NCBI GenBank assembly: GCA_035701505.1
Contig: DASSSA010000132.1
Location: 1 to 46,996, forward strand
Direction: 5' to 3'
DNA: 46,996 bases
From: AC-69 sp035701505
GTDB taxonomy: Bacteria; Actinomycetota; UBA4738; HRBIN12
The notes under the pieces were generated by a model, which was not told the origin of the DNA, searched no databases, and worked only from the letters and a program-made list of their open reading frames with translations. The translations under genes and the position numbers were made by a program. Each line of letters opens with the position of its first letter. The stretch's first letter is position 1. This document shows, piece by piece, positions 40,007-46,996 of this stretch.

Positions 40007-40534
40007 ATGCATCGGGATGACTACCACGTGGGGCCAGGTGCCTTGGGCAGGAGCGAATCGGGACCCGACTTCCGGGAGTTCTTCGAGGCGGAGTATCGGC
40101 GCCTTGCTAGGGCACTGTTCCTGGTCGTGGGAGATCCGTTGGAGGCCGACGAGTTAGCCCAGGAGGCGTTGGTCAGGGTGTTCGAGAGATGGGAGCAGGT
40201 CCGCGTGATGGATTCGCCGGTCGGCTACCTGTACCGGACCGCGCTGAACTTGAATCGCAGCCGGCTTCGCCGGCTCGCGTCGCGCGCGAGGCACGCGTTT
40301 TCCCTCTCCCCTGAGTCGGATCCGTTGACTGGGGTGGAGGCCCGCGACGAACTGCGCCGGCACCTCGCAGCGCTTCCTCGTGGGCAGAGGGAGGCCCTAG
40401 TCCTCGTCGAATGGCTCGGGATGAACGCGGAACAAGCGAGTGAGACCCTCGGCATCGACGCATCGACGGTCCGGGTCCAGCTATCCAGAGCTCGAAGAGC
40501 ACTACGGACGACGGCGAGGACACGGGATGAGTGA
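40007..40534 (+). CDS. ECF RNA polymerase sigma factor (SigE-family type)
   Basis: This is a 175-residue protein. Region 2 has FEAEYRRLARALFLVVGD and EADELAQEALVRVFERWEQV, and region 4 has LPRGQREALVLVEWLGM, then NAEQASETLGIDASTVRVQLSRARRAL as a helix-turn-helix. The arrangement is that of the actinobacterial SigE-family ECF factors. It should direct polymerase to a small set of promoters, often including its own. The gene overlaps the following membrane-propeller gene by 8 bases (ATGAGTGA), as sigma and anti-sigma genes often do. Its targets cannot be read here. Confidence 0.92.
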   Translation: MHRDDYHVGPGALGRSESGPDFREFFEAEYRRLARALFLVVGDPLEADELAQEALVRVFERWEQVRVMDSPVGYLYRTALNLNRSRLRRLASRARHAFSLSPESDPLTGVEARDELRRHLAALPRGQREALVLVEWLGMNAEQASETLGIDASTVRVQLSRARRALRTTARTRDE

Positions 40535-41714
40535 ACTAAAGGACTTCCTTGAGCTGGGAGTGGGCGACTTCGAACCGCCGCCGGATGGCTGGGACCGACT
40601 CCTACGACGCGGCAGCAAACGGCGAAACCTCCGCCGTGTCAAGGCCGTGCTCGTCGCCTCGGCCGCGGCGATCGCTGGGCTTGGACTTGTCTTGGTCGCA
40701 TTCCGCGGCGCCGAACATCCGCAACCGGCCGCCACCGTTGATAGCCCGTCTCCCCAACCCAGCAAACGTGGAAGCGCATCTGAGTTGGCCTACGGGGATG
40801 GGGCCGTCTGGGCGCTGACTTGCGACAGAGGATGCTCGGGGGATCGACGCAACAGCAGGGGGAGCGCCCTTCGCATCGACCCCGCTTCGGGAGAGGTTCT
40901 TGCTTCAGTCAGCCTGAGCAATCCATCGAGGGTGGCGGTGGGGGAGGGGGGCGTCTGGGTGATCAGCTCCTGGGATGACACCGTCACCCGCATCGACCCC
41001 GCCAGTTCGCAGGTCGTCGCGACGATCGAGCTTGAGCTCCCGTTCGCTGTATGCGAGAGCTGTCCCGGTCCCCGTGACTTCCTCCCGTACGACGTGGCAG
41101 TCGGGGAGGGCGCCGTTTGGGTTGATACCGCACGAGGAGTCGTCGCCCGGATCGATCCGGCCACCAACGATGTGGTGGAGATGATCAGGGTGCCGGGAGA
41201 CTCCACCGGAGAACTGGCCGTCGGTGGAGGGTCGGTTTGGGTGACCGAGAACGTGCTGGGTCTCTACCGGATCGATCCGGCGACGAACGAGATCAGCGCC
41301 AAGATCGCGGTGGACGACGAGGGGCGGAGGCTCGCCGTCGACCATGTGGCGGCCGGAGGGGACGCCGTGTTCGCGCAGGGCGCATGGGCTCGCAGGACGA
41401 CGAGTCTCGGTCACGAGGTGTTCGTGCTCGCGGATCTTGGCGCCGCCATCGCCCGGATCGATCCCGCAACCAATCAATCCACGGGTCGATTCCTGGTCGG
41501 CGACCAACCTCGCCTCATGGCGTTCGACAGCAGCACTCTCTGGTTGTGGGAGTGGGGCGGCACCAGCCTGGAGCGACTCGATCCCGACACCGGCAGCGTC
41601 ACGGCTACCATTGAAGCTCCGGCGGGCGGGTACTTTATCGGAGTAGCGGACGGGGGAGCCTGGGTCACGTGGCCGGATGGCGGCATCGGGCGAGTGGATC
41701 TCCTGACGGGTTAA
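40527..41714 (+). CDS. Membrane-anchored RIDP-repeat beta-propeller, sigma-factor partner
   Basis: This is a 395-residue protein. A short cytoplasmic N-terminus (1 to ~38, charged, FLELGVGDFEPPPDGWDRLLRR) precedes one transmembrane helix (~39-59) and a YncE-like seven-blade-type propeller outside. The blades repeat GxGxVWV...RIDPATN...V at least five times (for example near 40879, 41149, 41269 and 41449). No zinc anti-sigma HxxxCxxC motif is seen. The start overlaps the sigma gene by 8 bases, so translation is coupled. An anti-sigma-like role with the propeller as sensor is an inference from context. Confidence 0.75.
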   Translation: MSELKDFLELGVGDFEPPPDGWDRLLRRGSKRRNLRRVKAVLVASAAAIAGLGLVLVAFRGAEHPQPAATVDSPSPQPSKRGSASELAYGDGAVWALTCDRGCSGDRRNSRGSALRIDPASGEVLASVSLSNPSRVAVGEGGVWVISSWDDTVTRIDPASSQVVATIELELPFAVCESCPGPRDFLPYDVAVGEGAVWVDTARGVVARIDPATNDVVEMIRVPGDSTGELAVGGGSVWVTENVLGLYRIDPATNEISAKIAVDDEGRRLAVDHVAAGGDAVFAQGAWARRTTSLGHEVFVLADLGAAIARIDPATNQSTGRFLVGDQPRLMAFDSSTLWLWEWGGTSLERLDPDTGSVTATIEAPAGGYFIGVADGGAWVTWPDGGIGRVDLLTG

Positions 41715-41722
41715 CAGTGCCC

Positions 41723-41737
41723 CGTGGAGCGTCCACG
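41723..41737 (+). terminator. Small hairpin after the propeller gene
   Basis: CGTGGA-GCG-TCCACG (six-base stem, three-base loop), 9 bases after the stop, between convergent genes. No U-tract follows, so its role as a terminator is weak. Confidence 0.25.
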
Positions 41738-41889
41738 CTCAGTCTCCATGATTTGGTTCCCCCACCCACTCCAATGATCGCTCGTCGTAGGAGACCTGCC
41801 GGCCAGTCGCCTATTTTGCAACGTTCGCCAAGGCTTCAGGGATGGAGATTGGGGCCGCGCGCCGGATGATGTTTCCGTCTGTGCTAGGG

Positions 41890-43521
41890 TCAGCCACCGG
41901 ACGCGGTGGCATCGTCGACGAGCAGCGGGCAGTCGTCGCCGGATAGGTTCGTTCCGGCCCGAAGTAGGAGCTCCTCGGAGATCTTCCCGTCGTCGCTGAG
42001 ATCGTACTGGCGCACGATGATCCTGAACCCATCCGCGCCTGCGAGCGGCTCGATCGACACGATCCGGTCGAGCGCGACGTTCGCCACCAGTCCGCCCAGT
42101 CCATTCGCGGGATCCTCGAACACGGCTTCCCCCGCGGGAGACACGAGATCCTCGATCTCCGGACGTACCAACTCCTCGGGCCGATACGACCGAAGCAGCT
42201 CGAACCTGGCGGCGACGGCGCCGGCGAGCTCCGCCCCGTAAACGCCGGGGAATCCTCCACACGCGAAGGAGCTCGGAGGACGGAAGGCGAACATCCTGGT
42301 GGGCGCGCCCAGATCGGGCTTTTCGTATCCGAGCACGAACACCAGGTTCTCCACCGGCGCGAACGTCGCAGGCCAGAACTGGAGATCGCGCCTCGTCACG
42401 TTGTGCCAGGCGTCCTCCCCGGGAAGCATCACCACGAGCTCACCGCACAGCCGGCCGAACACGAACCCCTCGGCCGTCACGCTCGACGGGACATCCTCGC
42501 AGGCGTCGACGGGAGGACCCCTGAGGTGCGCCCATGCGTCCGCGTCCGGCGAGTACGCGCTCGTGTGCTCCGAGTAGTCCCAGGCGATCAGTCGCCCCTC
42601 GAGCCAACTGGCCGTGTTGGCATTGGGATCGATGTCTGAGTCGGGGAGCTGGCGCCAGGTATCGCTCGCCGGGTCGTAGGCGGCGCCGATCGCCGCGGGC
42701 GTCTCCGGGACGTTCCCACCGTGCAGCGCGGCCCCGAACACGATCATCTCGGTGCCGGTCCACACCGCGGTGGCGTCCGTCAGCTCGATGGGCGCGTCGG
42801 CGATCCGTCGCCACGAGTCGGTTGTGGGATCGTAGGCGGCGCCGTCACGGGGACGATCCTCCACACGGAGAATGGTGCCCCACACCAGCATCTCCCGTCC
42901 CGTCCATACCGATAGGGGCGCCCGGGCGTCGATCGGCGGTGGCGGAAGCATCCGCCACGAGCCCGACACCGGATCGTAGGCCGCCCCGTCGTCGAAGAAC
43001 GCCTCGGCGAACTCGTACCCATACGTCCCGGACCAACCGCCCCAAACGAGGAGCTCGGACCCTGTCCATGCAGAGGCCGTGAGCGCGCGTGGTTCAAGCG
43101 GCGCAGGCGTGATTGGTCGCCACGTCGACTGCACCGGATCGAACACGAGGCCACTGGCCACGACGTTCGGTTCGTCGAAGCCCGTGTAGCCGCCCCACAC
43201 GAGGAGCTGGGAGCCGCTCCACACGTGTGCAGCCCCGGTTCGGATTTCCGGCGGTGCCGGCAACTCCGTCCAGCCTTCGGGGATGCTCGACAGGTCGATG
43301 CCGGACGGCGAATGATCCGGCGCTGGGGTGGGCGTCGGGGGACCGGCCTCGTGCACGAGCTCCGAGAACGTGGTCCATGCGAAAGCTGCCGCGGCCGCGA
43401 ACACGGCGAACGCGATGAAGATGGCCGTTGCGCTCTGGCGTGGAGAAGGTCCGGCGCGCGGCTCGGATCGGAGCGCGAACCGCGCGAACAGTCCACCCAC
43501 CCACTGCGTGAATGCCCTCAC
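41890..43521 (-). CDS. Kelch-type propeller protein with one membrane anchor
   Basis: This is a 543-residue protein from GTG 43521. The frame is open further (to 43638) but would overlap the divergent SIMPL gene; a CAGTCT hexamer 8 bases upstream fits a leaderless start. A transmembrane helix lies at about 32-52 (ATAIFIAFAVFAAAAAFAW). Pro/Thr linkers follow, then kelch repeats with VWSGSQLLVWGGY, AWTGSELLVWGGW and VWTGREMLVWG, each with a YDP...SWR step between, a common pattern of actinobacterial kelch proteins. The C-terminal ~110 residues are a separate domain. It is convergent with the propeller gene and not obviously homologous to it. Confidence 0.8.
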   Translation of the reverse strand: MRAFTQWVGGLFARFALRSEPRAGPSPRQSATAIFIAFAVFAAAAAFAWTTFSELVHEAGPPTPTPAPDHSPSGIDLSSIPEGWTELPAPPEIRTGAAHVWSGSQLLVWGGYTGFDEPNVVASGLVFDPVQSTWRPITPAPLEPRALTASAWTGSELLVWGGWSGTYGYEFAEAFFDDGAAYDPVSGSWRMLPPPPIDARAPLSVWTGREMLVWGTILRVEDRPRDGAAYDPTTDSWRRIADAPIELTDATAVWTGTEMIVFGAALHGGNVPETPAAIGAAYDPASDTWRQLPDSDIDPNANTASWLEGRLIAWDYSEHTSAYSPDADAWAHLRGPPVDACEDVPSSVTAEGFVFGRLCGELVVMLPGEDAWHNVTRRDLQFWPATFAPVENLVFVLGYEKPDLGAPTRMFAFRPPSSFACGGFPGVYGAELAGAVAARFELLRSYRPEELVRPEIEDLVSPAGEAVFEDPANGLGGLVANVALDRIVSIEPLAGADGFRIIVRQYDLSDDGKISEELLLRAGTNLSGDDCPLLVDDATASGG

Positions 43522-43584
43522 GACCGTGGAGACTGAGGCGAGCCCTGGGCGGTTCCCGCGCCATCGTGCGTGGGCTCTGAGAGA

Positions 43585-43590
43585 TAGGGT
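43585..43590 (+). promoter_or_regulatory. -10 hexamer, leaderless type, for the SIMPL gene
   Basis: TAGGGT ends 8 bases before GTG 43599. Supports that start. Confidence 0.45.
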
Positions 43591-43598
43591 GATTCGTT

Positions 43599-44273
43599 GT
43601 GGACGTGTCTCGAGAAGCCCATAGCCAGTCCGACCCAACGGTGACCGTCCGAGGGGTTGGAATCGCGCGAGTGCGACCAGATGGCGTGCGGATCGGGCTC
43701 ACGGTGCGTCATCGGGCGGAGGCCAGCGACGAAGCCCTCGCTGAAGCAGCCCGCCAGGCCGAGGCGCTGGAGGCGCTCTTCCGCGAGTTCGGCCTCGAGG
43801 AAGGACGATGGGTCACCGCCTGGCTCGGTCTCCAAGAGTGGACGGAGTGGGAGGAGTCCTCCAGACGCGAGACCCGCCGCGGGTATATCGCCTCAAACCG
43901 GGTTGAGGTGAGCATTCCCGATACGGGATCGGTGGGGAAGCTCCTCGCCGAGGCGGCCGCTCGTTCCGAGGCGACCGTGGACGGTCCACGGTGGGAGGTA
44001 GCTCCAGACAATCCCGCTCAAGGCGAGGCGCGGCGCCTAGCGATGGTCGACGCCCGTCGGCGCGCCGAGGCCTATGCGGAGGCGGCAGGGCTCGAACTCG
44101 GGCCCATCGTGGAGGTGGCCGAGGTCGGGACAGAACGTTCGGGCGGCGCCATGCGGATGGCGCCACACGCTGTCGCTCTGGCCGGTGGTGCTGCCGACGA
44201 GATGCCGACTCACTCACAGGGCCTCGAGATCGTCGCGGGCGTCGACGTCACCTATCTGCTCAGTTCTCGATGA
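43599..44273 (+). CDS. SIMPL-domain (DUF541) protein
   Basis: This is a 224-residue protein. The DUF541 core includes TVTVRGVGIARVRPDGVRIGLTV near the N-terminus, GYIASNRVEVSIPD in the middle and RRLAMVDARRRAEAYAEAAGLELG near the end. Most SIMPL proteins are exported; this one has no signal peptide, so it is probably cytoplasmic. The family is linked to stress and signalling in a few cases, with no defined reaction. It is divergent from the kelch gene by 78 bases. Confidence 0.82.
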   Translation: MDVSREAHSQSDPTVTVRGVGIARVRPDGVRIGLTVRHRAEASDEALAEAARQAEALEALFREFGLEEGRWVTAWLGLQEWTEWEESSRRETRRGYIASNRVEVSIPDTGSVGKLLAEAAARSEATVDGPRWEVAPDNPAQGEARRLAMVDARRRAEAYAEAAGLELGPIVEVAEVGTERSGGAMRMAPHAVALAGGAADEMPTHSQGLEIVAGVDVTYLLSSR

Positions 44274-44388
44274 GTCGAGACTCGGGCCGCTGCACATGGA
44301 CCCCGAGGAGGACCGGTTCGCGAGGCCTGCTTGCGGCCGTGATCGCATGACAGACGTCGACGTATCCGAACACTCGCGCAGCCCGGAG

Positions 44389-44547
44389 TTAGTCTCCGTA
44401 ACCGCCGCTGTCGCTGGCCCGTTTGCGTTCGGAGTCGCGTTCACGTAGGGCGTCCCGGACACCGAGCTTGACGGCGTGGTAGATCGCAGTCCACACGAGA
44501 AGCGCCAAGAACCCCCACAACACAAGCGCGATGATGACACCACCCAT
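44389..44547 (-). CDS. 52-residue single-helix membrane protein
   Basis: MGGVIIALVLWGFLALLVWTAIYH is one transmembrane helix, followed by a charged tail. TAGTCT (44555-44560, minus) ends 7 bases before the ATG at 44547, matching the leaderless pattern seen before other genes here. No family is recognised. The small size makes the coding call moderate. Confidence 0.55.
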   Translation of the reverse strand: MGGVIIALVLWGFLALLVWTAIYHAVKLGVRDALRERDSERKRASDSGGYGD

Positions 44548-44745
44548 AGTGCGAAGACTAACGTAACGGGCGACTGGGTGCGACGGGCCGTTCGGACCGC
44601 TATCCAGGGGCGCATGAGTCACGGTGCCTCTTCGCCGTCGCGTCTCCGCTCATCCTGCACCGGAGCGACCCGACGGCTCGGTAGAGTTTCCTCCGATCGT
44701 TCCAAGTTCGTGCCGTCGGACTCCCAGACCTAAGGAATCGAAGGT

Positions 44746-45078
44746 ATGCCCCGATCGCGAGGTCGCGGTCACATCGGGCCGCTCACAGAGCAGGTTCGAC
44801 GCCGTAAGGACACGCCACCCGCGCCCGAAGTAAGGATCGATCCTCGACTGGTGCTGGAGAGCGAGCCGTTCGCCAAGTGGATCGGCGACTGGTGGTGGTT
44901 CCGCGTCATCGCGCTATTGATCGTGTGGAGAGGGCGTCGTAGCCGAGGGGAGTGGGCGGCTCCCTTCCCGTGGAGGATGGTCCTGCTGGGGTGGGCGATC
45001 GTTGTCGCGATGGCGCTCGCGATCATCCTGGTGGCGTTGGTGTTCGCCCAACTGAGGGCGAACCCCTACGCGCCGTAG
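44746..45078 (+). CDS. Hypothetical membrane protein, 110 residues
   Basis: A basic N-terminus is followed by a short hydrophobic stretch (about 47-60, WWWFRVIALLIVW) and a longer helix (about 77-104, RMVLLGWAIVVAMALAIILVALVF). The ATG has AAGG two bases upstream and TAAGGA further up. No family is recognised. Charge distribution and hydrophobic moments look like a real protein. Confidence 0.5.
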   Translation: MPRSRGRGHIGPLTEQVRRRKDTPPAPEVRIDPRLVLESEPFAKWIGDWWWFRVIALLIVWRGRRSRGEWAAPFPWRMVLLGWAIVVAMALAIILVALVFAQLRANPYAP

Positions 45079-45308
45079 TCGGGGGTTCCACCTGCGCGTC
45101 CATCGGTCTACCCGTGCTGGAGGGCCGCCGCCTCGAGCATCCACGGAACTGAGGTATCGAGAAGCCACTTGCCGTCGCCCGGCTTTCCGGAACTGGATTT
45201 CCTGGCGGGCGAGTGGCCGACACCTGGCACCCGTACATGCACTCCGCGAGATGTTCGATTCCGAGATGCTGTTCGATCTGGAGGTGAGCTCCGAGCTAGG
45301 CTCGGGAT
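45079..45308. other. Intergenic, possible fragment of a decayed gene
   Basis: A short segment ELDFLAGEW (near 45190) resembles the start of nitrobindin/DUF1579-like domains, and another frame gives REMFDSEMLFDLEVSSEL close to 45247-45300. The two are in different frames and no intact gene can be built. The -10 of the next gene is at 45297. Confidence 0.3.
45297..45302 (+). promoter_or_regulatory. -10 hexamer, leaderless type, for the CDP-alcohol transferase-like gene
   Basis: TAGGCT ends 6 bases before ATG 45309. Confidence 0.45.
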
Positions 45309-45869
45309 ATGGAAGGGCATGGCGCCGCGCGGCACGACGAGCGTGACCTGGTCGGGCTCGCGGCGGATGCGCTCACGCTCGCGCGGCTGGTTCTCGCAGT
45401 CGCGCTGATCCCGGTCTTTGGAGCCCGACGAGTAACGCTGGGCGCGGTTCTGCTTGGGTCCGCGTGGATATCCGACTTCCTGGACGGTCGGGCGGCGAGG
45501 GCGTCCTCCGGGCGGACCAGGCTCGGGGAGGTCGACCTGTGGGCGGATACGTTCGTCGGCGCGGGGGCTGTCCTCGGATTCACACTGTCGGGCTGGATAC
45601 CTCCGGCCCTCGGGCTGGGGCTTGTCGGGGTTCTGCTCGCGGCGTTCGCGCTCACCCAGAACGAGGCGATGTCGATGCTCCTGCAGGCAACCGGATACGC
45701 GCTAGCGATCTGGCGGACATGGCGTGACGGGCGCCCGGCGTCCCTCTGGTGGTTGCTGACCATCATCGCCGTCATCGCCGTGGTGAACCGGCGGATCTTT
45801 TGGCAACGATCGCTTCCGACGTTCCTCGGCGGTGTCGCTGCGATGTTCCGCCGCAGACCCTCGAGCTGA
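45309..45869 (+). CDS. CDP-alcohol phosphatidyltransferase-like membrane protein
   Basis: This is a 186-residue protein with about five transmembrane helices. The catalytic motif reads DFLDGRAARASSGRTRLGEV then DLWAD (from residue 56), matching D-x2-DG-x2-AR-x8-G. The next aspartate comes after two residues instead of three (G73, D76, D80), whereas the family has G-x3-D-x3-D. Such enzymes make phosphatidylglycerol-, inositol- or serine-type lipids from CDP-diacylglycerol. The shortened spacing could alter the metal site or be a natural variant. It stands alone after a leaderless promoter. Confidence 0.7.
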   Translation: MEGHGAARHDERDLVGLAADALTLARLVLAVALIPVFGARRVTLGAVLLGSAWISDFLDGRAARASSGRTRLGEVDLWADTFVGAGAVLGFTLSGWIPPALGLGLVGVLLAAFALTQNEAMSMLLQATGYALAIWRTWRDGRPASLWWLLTIIAVIAVVNRRIFWQRSLPTFLGGVAAMFRRRPSS

Positions 45870-46149
45870 GAGGCTCGGGGAGCGCATGCTCGCGTTGGCG
45901 ACCGAAAACTTGTGCCAAGGTCCGGTGAATGGCTCGGGTAGGTATGCTCGGACGACTTGGGGAGCAATGCGTTCCGCAGTTGCGAGATTCTGTAACGATC
46001 CCGAAGCAGTGAGTAGAACACCCTCACAGTAACCAGCCCCTCCGCCGGCGGGTCCTCACGACAGAGGAACTCCCAACGACTTCATATCCGACGGAACTGC
46101 GTGTTGCGTCGAATGTAAAGGGTGACTTGGAGCGTCCGATAGTCCTCGT
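45870..46149. other. Intergenic, no gene seen
   Basis: About 280 bases before the collagen-like gene. No open frame with a domain, no RNA gene recognised. Confidence 0.45.
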
Positions 46150-46996
46150 ATGGATGCCCCGAGGGACCCGGACGGGCGGAACTCGCTACGCGATGTTCGG
46201 AGACCCTCGCGACGCGCGATCGCGCTACTCACGGGGGGTGTGCTCGCGGTTGCGGGGCTTGCAAACATCGCGGGCGCGACTCTCGGCTCCGACGGGGTGC
46301 TCTCGGCCTGCTACAACCGTCGAACGGGCGTCGTGCGCTTGATCCGGGAACCGCGGCTGCCGAGGCGCTGCCCGTCCGGTACCAGACGGTTCACGTTCAA
46401 CGTCCAAGGGCCCGAGGGCTCACCTGGTGCCACCGGCCCGATAGGCCCGGTGGGACCTGCCGGTGTTCCCGGTCCTCAGGGTATCGCCGGAACACCCGGC
46501 ACCCCGGGAGACGATGGTCACACGATCCTGCACGGCGCAGGCGCGCCGCCCGACTCGCTCGGTGCGGACGGCGACTTCTATCTCGACGACGCAGCTTTCC
46601 TCCTTTACGGGCCGAAGAGCGGAGGCGCCTGGCCAGCGGTCGGGACCAGCTTGATCGGAGCCGCCGGGGTCGCCGGATCCACAGGACCTACCGGACCTAC
46701 CGGACCTACCGGACCTACCGGACCAGCCGGAGCTGACGGAGCTGACGGAGCTGACGGGAACACGATCCTGAACGGGGCGGGAGCACCGGGCGCCGGGGCT
46801 GGGGTGAACGGCGACTTCTATCTCGACACGTCGCCTTGGGTCCTCTACGGACCCAAGGCCTCAGGCGCGTGGCCCGGGTCGGGGACGAGCCTGGTCGGGC
46901 CAGCGGGACCCGGCGAGGATCCCGTCTACATCCAGGTCTCGGATACGACCACGCAAGCGATTGCGGTCGCCGGTACCTTCCAGGACGTGACGTGGT
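46150..46996 (+). CDS. Collagen-like exported protein (3' end outside window)
   Basis: The gene starts at ATG 46150 and runs off the end (282 codons seen). Arg-rich start, then a hydrophobic segment (AIALLTGGVLAVAGLANIAGATL) that fits a signal or anchor. A short globular part follows, with DGVLSACYNRRTGVVRLI and RRCPSGTRRFTFNVQG, a pattern common before bacterial collagen-like regions. Then Gly-X-Y runs (GPEGSPGATGPIGPVGPAG) alternate with a repeated module: DGHTILHGAGAP to GAWPAVGTSL and DGNTILNGAGAP to GAWPGSGTSL, each with NGDFYLD or DGDFYLD and LYGPK. It is likely a surface fibre or exosporium-like protein; no partner genes are visible. Confidence 0.8.
   Translation, partial: MDAPRDPDGRNSLRDVRRPSRRAIALLTGGVLAVAGLANIAGATLGSDGVLSACYNRRTGVVRLIREPRLPRRCPSGTRRFTFNVQGPEGSPGATGPIGPVGPAGVPGPQGIAGTPGTPGDDGHTILHGAGAPPDSLGADGDFYLDDAAFLLYGPKSGGAWPAVGTSLIGAAGVAGSTGPTGPTGPTGPTGPAGADGADGADGNTILNGAGAPGAGAGVNGDFYLDTSPWVLYGPKASGAWPGSGTSLVGPAGPGEDPVYIQVSDTTTQAIAVAGTFQDVTW
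46684..46755 (+). repeat. Tandem repeats in the collagen-like gene
   Basis: Four copies of GGACCTACC (Gly-Pro-Thr, 46684-46719), one GGACCAGCC, then three copies of GGAGCTGAC (Gly-Ala-Asp, 46729-46755). All are in frame with the Gly-X-Y region; copy number is likely to vary. Confidence 0.85.

Noticed and set aside
46684..46755. CRISPR-like array
   Set aside because: Repeats are 9-base, contiguous and in frame with Gly-X-Y codons, without spacers; no CRISPR array or cas gene was seen anywhere in the window.

Overview
The window is high-GC chromosomal DNA that reads as a deep-branching, uncultured member of the Actinomycetota. The evidence is gene order: tig-clpP-clpX, valS-folC-ndk, mreBCD-mrdA-rodA, rne-rplU-rpmA-obgE, nadD-LytR_C-rsfS is the order typical of actinobacteria. 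GTG starts are frequent. Many genes carry a TANNNT -10 hexamer only 6-10 bases before the start codon, the signature of leaderless mRNAs that is common in that phylum. The class cannot be fixed by eye.

Layout. Positions 1-7127 are mixed metabolic and small genes: a truncated amidohydrolase, a zinc-ribbon protein, a DinB-like protein, tRNA-Gly(TCC), an AzlCD amino-acid exporter, a PhzF-family protein, tRNA-Pro(TGG), an orphan HExxH protein, a TetR regulator and a HisN-like phosphatase. From 7226 to 35585 lies the conserved core. It covers protein folding and proteolysis (tig, clpP, clpX), valyl-tRNA synthetase, folate, ndk, a serine hydrolase, a reverse-strand fatty-acid operon (fabD, a lysine-less biotinyl-like gene, fabH, fabG, acpP, fabF), the rod-shape operon mreBCD-mrdA-rodA, a REC-histidine kinase, RNase E/G, ribosomal proteins L21 and L27, ObgE, NadD, a degenerate LCP/LytR_C protein, RsfS and tRNA-Ala(GGC).

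After tRNA-Ala the character changes. From 35586 to the end, genes are sparser, several are broken, and most products look exported or membrane-bound. A 33-bp direct repeat starts at the 3' end of tRNA-Ala and recurs 875 bp downstream, next to a fragment resembling a serine-recombinase C-terminus; this looks like the scar of an integrated element. Further on are a frameshifted exported protein, a lipoprotein alpha/beta-hydrolase, a DUF2268-like HExxH protein, an ECF sigma factor overlapping a gene for a membrane-anchored beta-propeller, a convergent kelch-type membrane propeller, a SIMPL protein, a CDP-alcohol phosphatidyltransferase-like protein with altered motif spacing, and a collagen-like protein that runs off the end.

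How it fits together: the divergent fab and mre operons place membrane-lipid supply beside the cell-elongation machinery, and many of the fab and wall genes are translationally coupled by ATGA, GTGA or TGATG overlaps. The best candidates for something undescribed are the lysine-less biotinyl-like protein inside the fab operon, the sigma factor/membrane propeller pair with its propeller neighbour, the REC-first histidine kinase, and the orphan HEWMH protein.
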